Both the position numbers and the translations under genes were made by a program. Below are positions 42,171 to 50,672 of a stretch of 64,000 bases of DNA, piece after piece. How positions within the stretch are numbered: the stretch's first letter is position 1; the number at the start of each line of letters is the position of its first letter. Location of the stretch: assembly GCF_900104695.1 (NCBI RefSeq), contig NZ_FNSW01000001.1, forward strand, positions 1,426,001-1,490,000. Reading direction: 5' to 3'. The notes under the pieces are model-generated. The model ran no database searches. It saw only the letters and a program-made list of their open reading frames with translations, and had not been told where the DNA came from. Source of the DNA: Paenibacillus sp. GP183. Lineage in GTDB: Bacteria; Bacillota; Bacilli; Paenibacillales; NBRC-103111.

Positions 42171-42284
42171 ATGCATCCCTCACTTTATATATTTAGTTTA
42201 TAACATCATACTTGGCATGGGCTGTACTATATGTATAAACTCTCAAACTCATTTTGAATCACGATTCTAGCAAAATTTGAAAAT

Positions 42285-42312
42285 AAAAAAGCCTCTTTCG
42301 AGGACTTTTTTT
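42285..42312 (-). terminator. Terminator of the signalling operon
   Basis: CCTC pairs with GAGG over TTTC, flanked by A and T runs on both sides. It overlaps the stop of the receiver-kinase gene. Confidence 0.7.
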
Positions 42313-43486
42313 AAAGAGATTTATATAATAAAACGCTGAAAACAAAGGTGGTTCCCGGTCCTTCATTCCTTCTGACACCTATGGTTCCGTTCATCAATTC
42401 TACCAAGCTTTTACAGATAGCCAGTCCCAGTCCGGTGCCTCCATATTTCCTTGTCATGGAAGAATCTACCTGAGAGAAAGGCCGAAATAAGGAGCCTATG
42501 GATTCTTCATCTATGCCAATCCCCGTATCACAAACAGAGAATTCTATCTCCAAACTGTTATCATAGGATGTTTTAATGCGCGCGTTGACATCAATCCGTC
42601 CACTGTCAGTAAACTTCACTGCATTTCCCACCAAATTGATGAGAATTTGCCTTATCCGGGTCACATCGCCAAACAATTGATCGGGAATGGCTTCATCCAG
42701 AGTTTGTGTAAGCTCAATCGATTTCTTGCGGCAGTCGACGTTGAATAAATCCAAGGTTTCAGCTATGCAGAGGCTTAAATCAAACGGCTCTTCCACCAGC
42801 TCCATCTTGCCTGATTCCATTTTGGAAAGATCCAAAATATCATTGATAATCAGAAGCAGGGCATTTCCGCTTTTGTGAATCGTTTCGGCGTAATCCTTCT
42901 GATCCTCGGTGAGCTCGGTTTCCAGCAATAAGTCCGCCATCGCAATCACCCCGTTCATGGGGGTGCGAATCTCATGGCTCATCATGGCCAAAAATTCGGA
43001 CTTGGCCTTCGCGGCAGATTCAGCAGTTTCTTTGGCTTTCTGCATTTCGCGGGTTTGCTCATTAAGAATATCCGTTTGCTCAAGCAATTTAGTTTGCACC
43101 TTGTGCATTTGTACAAAGCCTTCTATTTTACTCCTCAGGATTTGAGGTGAAAATGGCTTGACCATAAAGTCAATAGCGCCAACCGAGTAGGCCGTAAAGG
43201 CAAATTCTTCTTCCCGTGTGGAGGCGGTTATAAAAATAATCGGAATCGCTTTCGTCTTCTCTCTCGACTTGATCCATTGCGCTGTCTCAAAGCCGTCCAT
43301 GCCAGGCATCTGGACATCCAACACGATCACCGCGATATCCCGTTTGAGCAAGCATCTAAGTGCCTCAACTCCAGAATGGGCTTTAACTAGATTGTACCCG
43401 CTGTCATCCAGAACGGATTCCAGAGCAAGTAAATTTTCCGGTTGATCGTCAACCAGCAATATGTCGACGGATTCATTCCCTGCCAG
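42311..43486 (-). CDS. Receiver-histidine kinase fusion
   Basis: A cytoplasmic protein of about 391 residues: an N-terminal receiver ([12 protein letters not shown], phospho-acceptor in [19 protein letters not shown]), a coiled linker (about 130-160), HisKA ([16 protein letters not shown]) and an ATPase domain with [10 protein letters not shown]. It has no sensor domain. The start is unusual: no ATG, GTG or TTG gives a full first beta strand with a ribosome site. CTG at 43486 has ATGAGG eight bases upstream and gives a complete receiver; TTG at 43459 would remove the strand. Fourth gene after rsbY-, rsbK- and rsbM-like genes. Confidence 0.8.
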   Translation of the reverse strand: MAGNESVDILLVDDQPENLLALESVLDDSGYNLVKAHSGVEALRCLLKRDIAVIVLDVQMPGMDGFETAQWIKSREKTKAIPIIFITASTREEEFAFTAYSVGAIDFMVKPFSPQILRSKIEGFVQMHKVQTKLLEQTDILNEQTREMQKAKETAESAAKAKSEFLAMMSHEIRTPMNGVIAMADLLLETELTEDQKDYAETIHKSGNALLLIINDILDLSKMESGKMELVEEPFDLSLCIAETLDLFNVDCRKKSIELTQTLDEAIPDQLFGDVTRIRQILINLVGNAVKFTDSGRIDVNARIKTSYDNSLEIEFSVCDTGIGIDEESIGSLFRPFSQVDSSMTRKYGGTGLGLAICKSLVELMNGTIGVRRNEGPGTTFVFSVLLYKSL

Positions 43487-43525
43487 TTTAAACGCCTCAT
43501 TTCATCTTGGGATACAAGCAAGTGG

Positions 43526-44386
43526 TTACTTCGTCTTCTTAAATATTTTTATCGCCGGGTGAACTGGAACATAACTTACCTGCTGCCTGCTAAAAGCGAC
43601 GGATTCATTTTGGCCCAAAGCCAGAAAACCATTTAAACTTAAGCTGTTGTAAATCAATTGATATACTCTTTCCTGCAAATCATGATTAAAATAGATCAGA
43701 ACATTCCGGCAAAAAATAACGTGAAATTCATTAAATGAACCATCCGTTACCAGATTGTGCTCGGCAAATACGATGTTCTCTTTGAGGAAATCGTGAAAGA
43801 CGGCATGATCCTTATCAGCTTGATAATATTGGGAAAAAGCATTCTTTCCGCCAGCCTGTTGATAATTCCGAGTATAAAGCTGCATATTCTTCAGATGGTA
43901 GGTTGCTGATTCTGCAGCCGCGAGAGCTTCCTCATGGATATCGGTTGCGTAGATCCGAGCTTTATCATACAAGCCTTCCTCGTGCAGCAGAATAGCTGTA
44001 GAATAAGCTTCCTCACCCGTGGCGCAGCCGGCATGCCAGATCCGAATGGATGGCAATGTGCGCAGCCAGGGGACGACTTCAGTTCGAAAAACAGCAAACA
44101 TCTCTGGATCGCGAAACATTTCCGTTACCGAAATGACCAAATCCGAGAGCAGTCTCTTTAAATAGTTGCGATCATGAAGAACTTTATTCTGCAGCTCAGA
44201 GATCGTATTCAGATTTTCTGCGTTCATTCGGTGAAGAATGCGCCGTCGAATGGAAGGGGAATTATAATTTCGGTAGTCATAACCGTAAAGTCGATAGATT
44301 CCTTCAAGCAGCAATGAAATTTCCAAAGATTCAAGCTCCGTGTCGGCCGCGGAAGTCTGAATTGAATCTTCGATTTCAGAACTCAT
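43526..44386 (-). CDS. rsbM: CheR-type methyltransferase (RsbM-like)
   Basis: An S-adenosylmethionine-dependent glutamate methyltransferase of 286 residues. An N-terminal helical domain (about 25-95) contains SVTEMFRDPEMF, and the SAM-binding domain starts IRIWHAGCATGEEAYS; DVIFCRNVLIYF-type residues are seen in HVIFCRNVLIYF. No CheB is nearby. In B. cereus, RsbM methylates the sensor kinase RsbK and dampens SigB activation. The same gene arrangement here (four-base overlap with the kinase gene) supports that role by inference. Confidence 0.83.
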   Translation of the reverse strand: MSSEIEDSIQTSAADTELESLEISLLLEGIYRLYGYDYRNYNSPSIRRRILHRMNAENLNTISELQNKVLHDRNYLKRLLSDLVISVTEMFRDPEMFAVFRTEVVPWLRTLPSIRIWHAGCATGEEAYSTAILLHEEGLYDKARIYATDIHEEALAAAESATYHLKNMQLYTRNYQQAGGKNAFSQYYQADKDHAVFHDFLKENIVFAEHNLVTDGSFNEFHVIFCRNVLIYFNHDLQERVYQLIYNSLSLNGFLALGQNESVAFSRQQVSYVPVHPAIKIFKKTK

Positions 44387-47052
44387 CCCTTCGCACTCCC
44401 TTCTTCAGAATGGTTAAAAAGCCACAAATTTATTATAGACATTAATTGATCAACTTGCACGGGCTTTGTCAAATAATCCGATGCACCGGCCTGGATGCAT
44501 TTTTCTTTATCTTCTTTCATCACCTTGGCGGTAAGAGCGATGATGGGCAGCTTTTGAAATTGGGTCATTTCCCGAATATTGCGCATCGCTTGATACCCAT
44601 CCATTTCCGGCATCATCACGTCCATAATAACCAGGTCAATGGCCGGATCGCTCTTCAGCGTTTCGATGGCGCCAATCCCGTTCTCCGCATGAACGACCTT
44701 CATACCATTGCTTTCCAGCAAATTCGATAAGGAATATAAATTCCGGATATCAACCACAAGGAGCAGTTTCTTCCCGGTAAGATCCATTGAAATTTTCCGA
44801 GAAGGTTCTCCCCATTGGACTGGAATCGGCGGTGAGGTTTGTTTCAGCATCGCGCTTTCATGGCTCGTAGCTACTTGCTTAAGAACTTCAGATTGGAAAT
44901 CCGAGCTGAGCTCGGGAAGCAGTAAGGTAAACCTGCTGCCTTCGCCAACACTGCTTTGCAGCTGAATTTCGCCTCCCAGCAGCGTTGCGAATTCCCGACT
45001 GATGGACAGCCCCAATCCGGTGCCTCCATATTTGCGGCCCGTTGTGCCATCCGCTTGGCGGAATGCCTCAAAAATCATCTCATGCTTGTCCGCAGAAATT
45101 CCGATTCCTGTGTCTTCGACGGCAAAAGCGACCATGGAAGATTGAAATCGATCACGATAAATTTCCAGCTTGACCTCTCCATGACTGGTAAATTTTATAG
45201 CGTTGGACAGCAAATTTTTGAGAATTTGCATCAATCTTTGGCGATCTGTAAATATTTGCTCTGGCGCGTCTTCATCGATACGAATGTTCAAATTCAATCC
45301 TTTTCGTTCGGCAAGAGGCAAGAAAACGCGGCGAAGCGATTGATTTATTTCAAGAATCATGACGGTGTCACGCTGCAGGTCCAATCTTCCTGACTCAATC
45401 TTCGATAAATCCAGCACATCATCAATCAAATTCAGCAGCTCTTGCCCCGAGCTATGAACAGTTTCCGCATACTCAATCTGTTTTTCCGTCAAGTTCCCTT
45501 CTTTATTGTCAGCAAGCAGCTGAGACAGGATCAGCATACTGTTCAGCGGTGTTCTCAGCTCATGAGACATGTTGGCTAAAAATTCGGATTTATACTTTGA
45601 AGCTACCGACAGCTCCTGAGCTTGACGCTCCATTTTATCGTAGGAGCCTCGAAGTTCGTTTTGGTGCGTCAATAATTCCTCGGATTGGTTTTGCAGCTCT
45701 TGAGTGAGGTTTTGTGAGATGCGCAGCAGCTCCTCGACCTTCATTCGGCCGCGAATGTTATTCAGTAAAATTCCCATACTTTCAGATAGCTGCTCCGCTA
45801 ATTCCAAATGCAGCTCCGTATATGTTTTCAGCGAAGCAATTTCATAAACAGCAACGATTTCATCCTCGAACAGAATCGGTTGTATCAAGATCGATAAAGG
45901 TGCAATTTGCCCAAATGCAGAACTAACCTTGACGTAATCGGGCGGAATTTCTTTCAGAAAAATCGCTTTTTTATCCTGCGCACATTGCCCTGGAAGCCCT
46001 TGTCCAAATTCCAGCTTCGCATTTGACGTAATTTGATCGTTGCTGCTGCGGGCGTACGTTGAATAGAGTTGAAGATACTTTTGACCCTGCAGCTCCTTTT
46101 TGACATAAAAAGCACCATAGCTCGATTCGGTCATTCGGCATACTTCACCAATAAAGGAGAAAGCAAATCCGCTCAAATCCTGTAGTCCCTGAAGCATGGT
46201 GGACATATGCGCCAAATTTGTTTTTAACCAGGCCTGATCGCTGCTTAGCTTACCCAGAGCCCTCTCGCTCTCTGACTTTTCCTCAATGACCAATGTCATT
46301 TCGTTAAACACTCTCACCAGGTCGCCAAACTCATCATTGGAAGCAATATGTATCCTTTGGGAACTAGAGCTGCCGGACGTTTCTATATTTCGGATCATCC
46401 CGGTCATCATATGAAGCCCTTTGGTTAAACCAACCAGAATCCAGAACATCACGCCTCCGCCTAAAAAGAGACCAATCAGCGTTAGAAGTCCTGTATAAGC
46501 GACAGTCTCCGAATTTTTCATTTTGGCATTTTTCAAGGCTGAATTCATAGCGTTTTCTTGAAATCGAGTCATATTATTTGCGGAAGTCATTACGTCATCC
46601 TGAAGTTCAGTTCCTTGGGCACCTCTTAAAGCAATCGCCGCATCCATGTTACCATTGACAACTAGCTGTTTGATCTGACCCTGCAGGCTTATATATTTTC
46701 GTGATTTATCCAGAATATCATTGGCAATCTGCTTCTCTGCTTCAGTGGTATAGGCATTATTTACCTGTTCCATTGTGACATTCAGCTTAGAGTTCGCAGC
46801 TTGTATCGCTTCTTCATTTTTTATCTGGCTGTCTTTATCTTTGCTTAACAGCAAATTGGATGTGTTCTTCCCTAAATTGTAGACATCCGTCTTGAGTAAG
46901 GAAATCAACCTTAATTTTTCATATTGATTTTTGTACATATCATCCAAGCTTCGATCAATGCTGGTCATTCGGTTTAACCCGATTCCCGCCAATGCAAACA
47001 TCAGCAGCAGCAGAACACCGAAGCCAATAAATAGCTTCGTCCTCATTTTCAT
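44383..47052 (-). CDS. rsbK: Hybrid sensor kinase (RsbK-like) with damaged receiver
   Basis: An 889-residue membrane kinase. A helix (about 7-27), a four-helix-bundle extracytoplasmic sensor like those of chemoreceptors, a second helix (about 187-207), HAMP, GAF (about 285-430), a coiled coil, HisKA (MSHELRTPLNSML), an ATPase domain and a C-terminal receiver follow in order. The receiver keeps IMDVMMPEMDG and LTKPVQ but reads LLLVVDIRN where its homologue has VLLVDDDIRN, so the metal-binding acidic pair is incomplete. The ATG at 47052 has GGAG five bases upstream. Between the phosphatase and methyltransferase genes, as in B. cereus. Confidence 0.83.
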   Translation of the reverse strand: MKMRTKLFIGFGVLLLLMFALAGIGLNRMTSIDRSLDDMYKNQYEKLRLISLLKTDVYNLGKNTSNLLLSKDKDSQIKNEEAIQAANSKLNVTMEQVNNAYTTEAEKQIANDILDKSRKYISLQGQIKQLVVNGNMDAAIALRGAQGTELQDDVMTSANNMTRFQENAMNSALKNAKMKNSETVAYTGLLTLIGLFLGGGVMFWILVGLTKGLHMMTGMIRNIETSGSSSSQRIHIASNDEFGDLVRVFNEMTLVIEEKSESERALGKLSSDQAWLKTNLAHMSTMLQGLQDLSGFAFSFIGEVCRMTESSYGAFYVKKELQGQKYLQLYSTYARSSNDQITSNAKLEFGQGLPGQCAQDKKAIFLKEIPPDYVKVSSAFGQIAPLSILIQPILFEDEIVAVYEIASLKTYTELHLELAEQLSESMGILLNNIRGRMKVEELLRISQNLTQELQNQSEELLTHQNELRGSYDKMERQAQELSVASKYKSEFLANMSHELRTPLNSMLILSQLLADNKEGNLTEKQIEYAETVHSSGQELLNLIDDVLDLSKIESGRLDLQRDTVMILEINQSLRRVFLPLAERKGLNLNIRIDEDAPEQIFTDRQRLMQILKNLLSNAIKFTSHGEVKLEIYRDRFQSSMVAFAVEDTGIGISADKHEMIFEAFRQADGTTGRKYGGTGLGLSISREFATLLGGEIQLQSSVGEGSRFTLLLPELSSDFQSEVLKQVATSHESAMLKQTSPPIPVQWGEPSRKISMDLTGKKLLLVVDIRNLYSLSNLLESNGMKVVHAENGIGAIETLKSDPAIDLVIMDVMMPEMDGYQAMRNIREMTQFQKLPIIALTAKVMKEDKEKCIQAGASDYLTKPVQVDQLMSIINLWLFNHSEEGSAKG

Positions 47053-47096
47053 GTTAGCTCCATCCTTTCGCGAAGCACTCATGTATCTCCTACAAT

Positions 47097-48248
47097 TTAG
47101 GAAACCGTAACCCTTACCAAACATATATCATCCGTTTGTATTTCCAGCAGCTCGGGAGGAAGCAAATGATCGATGACAGAAGCGAGTTCCTGACCCGTAT
47201 AGTTTTTTAAAGCATCCGATAAAGTATCCAGCGGATCATTCTCCGAATCATCGATGGCTTCAAGCAGCCCGTCCGTATACAGCACAATTTCTACCGATTC
47301 CTGAAATGAAACAGTTCCTCTATTAATTTCCGCCTGCTCAAAAAAACCTATTGCGCAGGTGCCTTGGTCAAGCAGAGAGATCAACTGTCCATTCTCTATC
47401 AGCAAGCCCGGCGGATGACCCGCATTCACATATTCAATGGTCTTTAGCTCCACATCAATCAATAAATAAATGGCAGTGAAATAATAGCTGATGGATTGAC
47501 CTCGGCTGTTTAATTGATTCATATATCGATTTAGTTCGGCTATAACGATTTCCGGAGAAACATAACGATTTATGGTATCCTGCATGACGGAAGAGATAAA
47601 CATACAAACCAGGGACGAGGAAATGCCATGACCCATAATATCCAGAATGATGACACCATATCGGTGATTATCGATCCGGTACCATGCATAATAGTCTCCC
47701 GCGAGCTCGGAAGATGGATGGTATACCGCTTTTATATCGAGATGCTCGTCCCGAAGCGGGGGGCTAAGCACATTGCCTTGAACCTGTTTGGCAAGCTCCA
47801 GCTCATGACGAATCCGCTTTTCATTTTCTTTGTGCCAATCTTTTTCATACTTGAGCCTTAAAGCAACCCGAATGCGTGCGATAAGCTCAATTTTATTTAT
47901 CGGTTTGATGACATAATCAATAGCTCCTGCTTCCAAAGCTTCTGCAAGCTTCAGCGAATCACCTAATGCGGTTACCATAATAATGGGGATGTCACGTAAA
48001 CGCTCATCCTTTTGAATGATTCGGCAGGATTCTATCCCATCCATGACGGGCATCATTATATCCATAAGAATTAAATCGACGGGATTTTTATTCTTAGCTT
48101 CAAAAGCAGGCGCCCTATCCATATCTAGATAATCGAACAGCTCTTTAGACGAGGTCATAGCTGTATATTCCATATAGCCTGCACTTTTTAAAATTTTCTC
48201 GATTACAATGAGATTTACCGGGTTGTCGTCTACGATTAATATATGCAT
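47097..48248 (-). CDS. rsbY: Receiver-PP2C phosphatase (RsbY-like)
   Basis: A 383-residue fusion. The N-terminal receiver has LIVDDNPVN, phospho-acceptor D63 in LILMDIMMPVMDG and VIKPINK. A linker helix (ELELAKQVQGNVLSPPL) leads to a SpoIIE/RsbU-type PP2C domain with metal aspartates in SELAGDYYAW, LDIMGHG, LYTDGLLEA and TDDICLV. In B. cereus, RsbY is phosphorylated by RsbK and dephosphorylates RsbV, releasing SigB; this is the expected role here. First gene of the four-gene operon. Confidence 0.86.
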   Translation of the reverse strand: MHILIVDDNPVNLIVIEKILKSAGYMEYTAMTSSKELFDYLDMDRAPAFEAKNKNPVDLILMDIMMPVMDGIESCRIIQKDERLRDIPIIMVTALGDSLKLAEALEAGAIDYVIKPINKIELIARIRVALRLKYEKDWHKENEKRIRHELELAKQVQGNVLSPPLRDEHLDIKAVYHPSSELAGDYYAWYRIDNHRYGVIILDIMGHGISSSLVCMFISSVMQDTINRYVSPEIVIAELNRYMNQLNSRGQSISYYFTAIYLLIDVELKTIEYVNAGHPPGLLIENGQLISLLDQGTCAIGFFEQAEINRGTVSFQESVEIVLYTDGLLEAIDDSENDPLDTLSDALKNYTGQELASVIDHLLPPELLEIQTDDICLVRVTVS

Positions 48249-48466
48249 GTTTCAGTCACCTTTTTGGCCCCTTTGCTATTAATTACCACATAAGAAAATA
48301 TAACATTTCGGCTCTCCGAAATCGACTTTCTTATTGGCGAATAAACCTACCTTTAAACGCGGTCGCTCATCTTCGAAAAGACCTCGATAGAGGTTTATCT
48401 CATAACTATACTTCTTTAAATATGTAACCATATCCGATGGCTCTTGAATCTTTTGCATAATGGCTT
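48249..48466. other. Intergenic stretch before the second yflT promoter
   Basis: This gap upstream of the rsbY-like gene holds its AAAGGTGA ribosome site but no promoter I can defend. A 73-codon minus-strand frame (48279-48500) lacks a ribosome site and overlaps the SigB promoter, so I do not call it as a gene. Confidence 0.5.
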
Positions 48467-48493
48467 GTTTCATAGAGTGTGTGAAGCGGGTAT
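48467..48493 (+). promoter_or_regulatory. SigB-type promoter of the second yflT gene
   Basis: GTTTCA, a 15-base spacer, then a perfect GGGTAT. Transcription would begin near 48500, giving a ~220-base leader that contains four family A repeats. Confidence 0.75.
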
Positions 48494-48538
48494 TAAACAT
48501 TAACCAAATTAATTGAGAATTCGCTTATGATGCTATCT

Positions 48539-48706
48539 GAGATTACGCTAACGAATTCAGTTTTGCTAATGCAAAACTCTAAGATTATGCTTACGAAGCC
48601 ATTTTTGCTAAAGCAAAACTCTAAGATTATGCTTACGAAGCCAGTTTTGCTAAAGCAAAACTCTAAGATTATGCTTACGAAGCCAGTTTTGCTAAAGCAA
48701 AACTCT
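48539..48706 (+). repeat. Four tandem 42-base family A repeats
   Basis: Units at 48539-48580 (diverged), 48581-48622, 48623-48664 and 48665-48706. Each contains TTATGCTTACGAAGCC and the AGTTTTGCTAAAGCAAAACT hairpin, with changes in copies one and two. The last unit is followed by GAGGAGG and the ATG at 48721. Confidence 0.9.
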
Positions 48707-48720
48707 GAGGAGGAATCAAA

Positions 48721-49119
48721 ATGGAAAGCAGAATGATGCTCGTCAATGATCAAGAACAGGCGCTGCGGCACATCTACAGCCTTCAACATGAAGGGTTCCC
48801 ATTAAGTCAAATGTATATTTTGGCTTCGGATGAACAATTGGTAGATGAATTAGTCGAGATCACGGGAGCCCAGCATCCAGCTTTAGCAGATGAAGGAATG
48901 ACATCTGCGTTAACCAAGCTCCTTCGCAGTCAAGGTCAGCGGCTTCTGGATGAAATGGAAGCTCTCGGAATGACGCAGCATGAAGCCGAGCAATATGAAC
49001 AAGCACTTGAATTCGGTGGGATTTTAATTGTTGCCAAGCCAAGACCGGAATCTCAGGTTTACCTAGCCGCTCAGATGGCTCCTTCCGATTATCGTAACCC
49101 GCCGCTTGGTTATAACTAA
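48721..49119 (+). CDS. General stress protein, YflT-like
   Basis: A 132-residue protein distantly like the YflT protein at 40.6 kb. It shares an N-terminal alpha/beta half (ALRHIYSLQHEGFPLSQMYILASDE) and LLDEMEALGMTQHEAEQYEQALEFGGILIVAKP. Function unknown. It has its own SigB-type promoter and an unusual leader of four hairpin repeats ending in a strong ribosome site, which suggests stress-induced and perhaps post-transcriptionally tuned expression. Confidence 0.78.
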   Translation: MESRMMLVNDQEQALRHIYSLQHEGFPLSQMYILASDEQLVDELVEITGAQHPALADEGMTSALTKLLRSQGQRLLDEMEALGMTQHEAEQYEQALEFGGILIVAKPRPESQVYLAAQMAPSDYRNPPLGYN

Positions 49120-49136
49120 CTACTCCTGATAATACG

Positions 49137-49187
49137 AAGGGGCTGTCCACATTGTAGATAACAATCTACTCCGGACAGCCCCTTTCT
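49137..49187. terminator. Terminator between the second yflT gene and fur
   Basis: AAGGGGCTGTCC pairs with GGACAGCCCCTT, and an inner stem GTAGAT/ATCTAC caps it. It can act for both convergent genes. Confidence 0.85.
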
Positions 49188-49189
49188 TC

Positions 49190-49281
49190 GTTGATAAGAA
49201 AAGTATATGTTTTTAAACTTATATGCATCGCATAAATCTTGATAAACACTCGTCAAATAGGATGATGCAATCGTTTATCCT
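49190..49281 (-). repeat. Diverged family B repeat
   Basis: Minus-strand reading starts AGGATAAACGATTGCATCAT and ends TTCTTATCAAC. It keeps the ATAAGTTT arm but differs at many internal positions. It lies between the terminator and the fur stop. Confidence 0.75.
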
Positions 49282-49296
49282 AGTATGACAGCCATC

Positions 49297-49782
49297 TCAG
49301 GTAGGAGCATGAGTTTTCGATCTATCTAGCGCTGCCGGCTTGCCTCTTCCATTGCAGCGATGGCAAATACCTTGAAAATCGAGGCGATGGTCGAGTACTT
49401 GAAAATGATACTCTTCGTCCAGCCTTACTTCCAATGGAGTCAGCCAATCTTCCATAATTTCATCGACGGAACCGCATTGAACACATATCAAATGATGATG
49501 ATGATGATGAGTACTGTCATTGCGCAAGTCATAACGGGCTACGCCATCGCCAAAATTCATTTTCTCCAGGACATGCAGCTCGCTTAACAGTTCGAGGGTT
49601 CTGTATACTGTAGCGAGGCCAATCTCGGGAGCCTTATCCTTAACGAGCATAAACACGTCTTCCGCGCTGAGATGATCCTCTTCGTTCTCGAGCAAAACCC
49701 GCACCGTTGCTTCCCTTTGAGGGGTCAGCTTAAACCCTTGGGATTGCAGCGCCTGCTTAATCTTTTCGATTCGTGCTTCCAT
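49297..49782 (-). CDS. fur: Ferric uptake regulator family repressor
   Basis: A metal-dependent repressor of 161 residues. The winged helix (LTPQREATVRVLLE and IGLATVYRTLELL) precedes a dimerisation domain with THHHHHHLICVQCG and ICHRCNGRG metal ligands. Position next to spoIIM fits Fur rather than PerR or Zur. The ATG at 49782 has GGAGG upstream; an in-frame ATG five codons earlier is less likely. The B. subtilis order fur-yqzK-xerD is interrupted here by the stress island. Confidence 0.9.
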   Translation of the reverse strand: MEARIEKIKQALQSQGFKLTPQREATVRVLLENEEDHLSAEDVFMLVKDKAPEIGLATVYRTLELLSELHVLEKMNFGDGVARYDLRNDSTHHHHHHLICVQCGSVDEIMEDWLTPLEVRLDEEYHFQVLDHRLDFQGICHRCNGRGKPAALDRSKTHAPT

Positions 49783-49898
49783 ACTCCTCCCCCTCATGAG
49801 GGCTTACGGCTTTTGTTAGTAAGCACCACTTTCTCATTATAGGGTGAGCAAGCTGGCAAAGTCAAACATGGATCTAGCGAGCAATACGCTGGAATTCT

Positions 49899-50540
49899 TT
49901 AATAAAGTCCATTTAACATTGGGGTTACCCATTTGATTAAACCAAGCGAAAAGTACCCTTCCCACACTGCCGCACCCAGCAGCAAGACACCCATCAGCAG
50001 GGTGATTGAGGTATATCTCATAAAAGGTTGATACATGCTACCCTTGCGCTGAATAAACCGATTTTTGATCATATAAATGGAGAAGGCAACAGCCGAAACA
50101 CTGCAGATCAGCAGAGAGGGTATAATGATCAGATTTTGCGGTGCTACAGAAACAAAGGCAAAGAGCATCCCTTTCCAGGAAAGCTGTCCGATTAAATACC
50201 CCACGGTAAAGCCAATCAGCACACCTTTTAGAAAATCAAGAATAAGAATGAGCGGCAATCCGATAATCGAGAGACCAAAAAGCCAAATCAGTAAAATCCA
50301 TTTCATATGCATCCCGAAGGATTGCTGAAACGAAAGGCCTTTGTCGACTTCCATTCCCCCGTTTACTTCTTGAAAAAAGCTGCCGAGATGACGTGACATC
50401 TCCTGTTTTTGCTCCAGGGACAAGGCGTTAACCATAACCGCTCCAAAGACGACACCTATGACAAACAGCACAGACACAAATACAAATAAAGATACATTCT
50501 CTTTCATAAATTGTTTCATTGTTTGGTTTCCGTTCATCAT
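49899..50540 (-). CDS. spoIIM: Stage II sporulation protein M
   Basis: A mother-cell membrane protein of 213 residues with about five helices, matching SpoIIM in length and in LFVIGVVFGAVMVNAL and DFLKGVLIGFTVGYLIGQ. With SpoIID and SpoIIP it drives septal peptidoglycan remodelling and engulfment. Two adjacent ATGs (50540, 50537) sit behind AAAGGGG; either could start translation. Next to fur and endoQ as in B. subtilis. Confidence 0.9.
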   Translation of the reverse strand: MMNGNQTMKQFMKENVSLFVFVSVLFVIGVVFGAVMVNALSLEQKQEMSRHLGSFFQEVNGGMEVDKGLSFQQSFGMHMKWILLIWLFGLSIIGLPLILILDFLKGVLIGFTVGYLIGQLSWKGMLFAFVSVAPQNLIIIPSLLICSVSAVAFSIYMIKNRFIQRKGSMYQPFMRYTSITLLMGVLLLGAAVWEGYFSLGLIKWVTPMLNGLY

Positions 50541-50672
50541 GAAGCCCCTTTCCAGCACATGCATCCTACAAAATAAGCATATGCCGAAAAAAGTGAATCT
50601 ATGAATCACATTCCATTAAAAATTGCGAACTTGATAGATTGTTAAGAGGGTGATGGCCTGCCTTCAAATGAA

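Noticed and set aside
48249-48340. SigB promoter for the rsbY-like operon
   Set aside because: GTTATA and GGTAAT are present but the spacing is too short and both boxes deviate, so I do not call it.
48279-48500. Minus-strand 73-codon frame upstream of the rsbY-like gene
   Set aside because: No ribosome site at any candidate start, no recognisable family, and it covers the SigB promoter of the divergent gene.
48539-48706. Possible CRISPR array
   Set aside because: Units abut with no unique spacers, and single units occur elsewhere before genes.
48493-48789. Minus-strand frame with repeated KTGFVSIILEFCFS units
   Set aside because: The protein repeat is just the 42-base DNA repeat (14 codons) read on the wrong strand.
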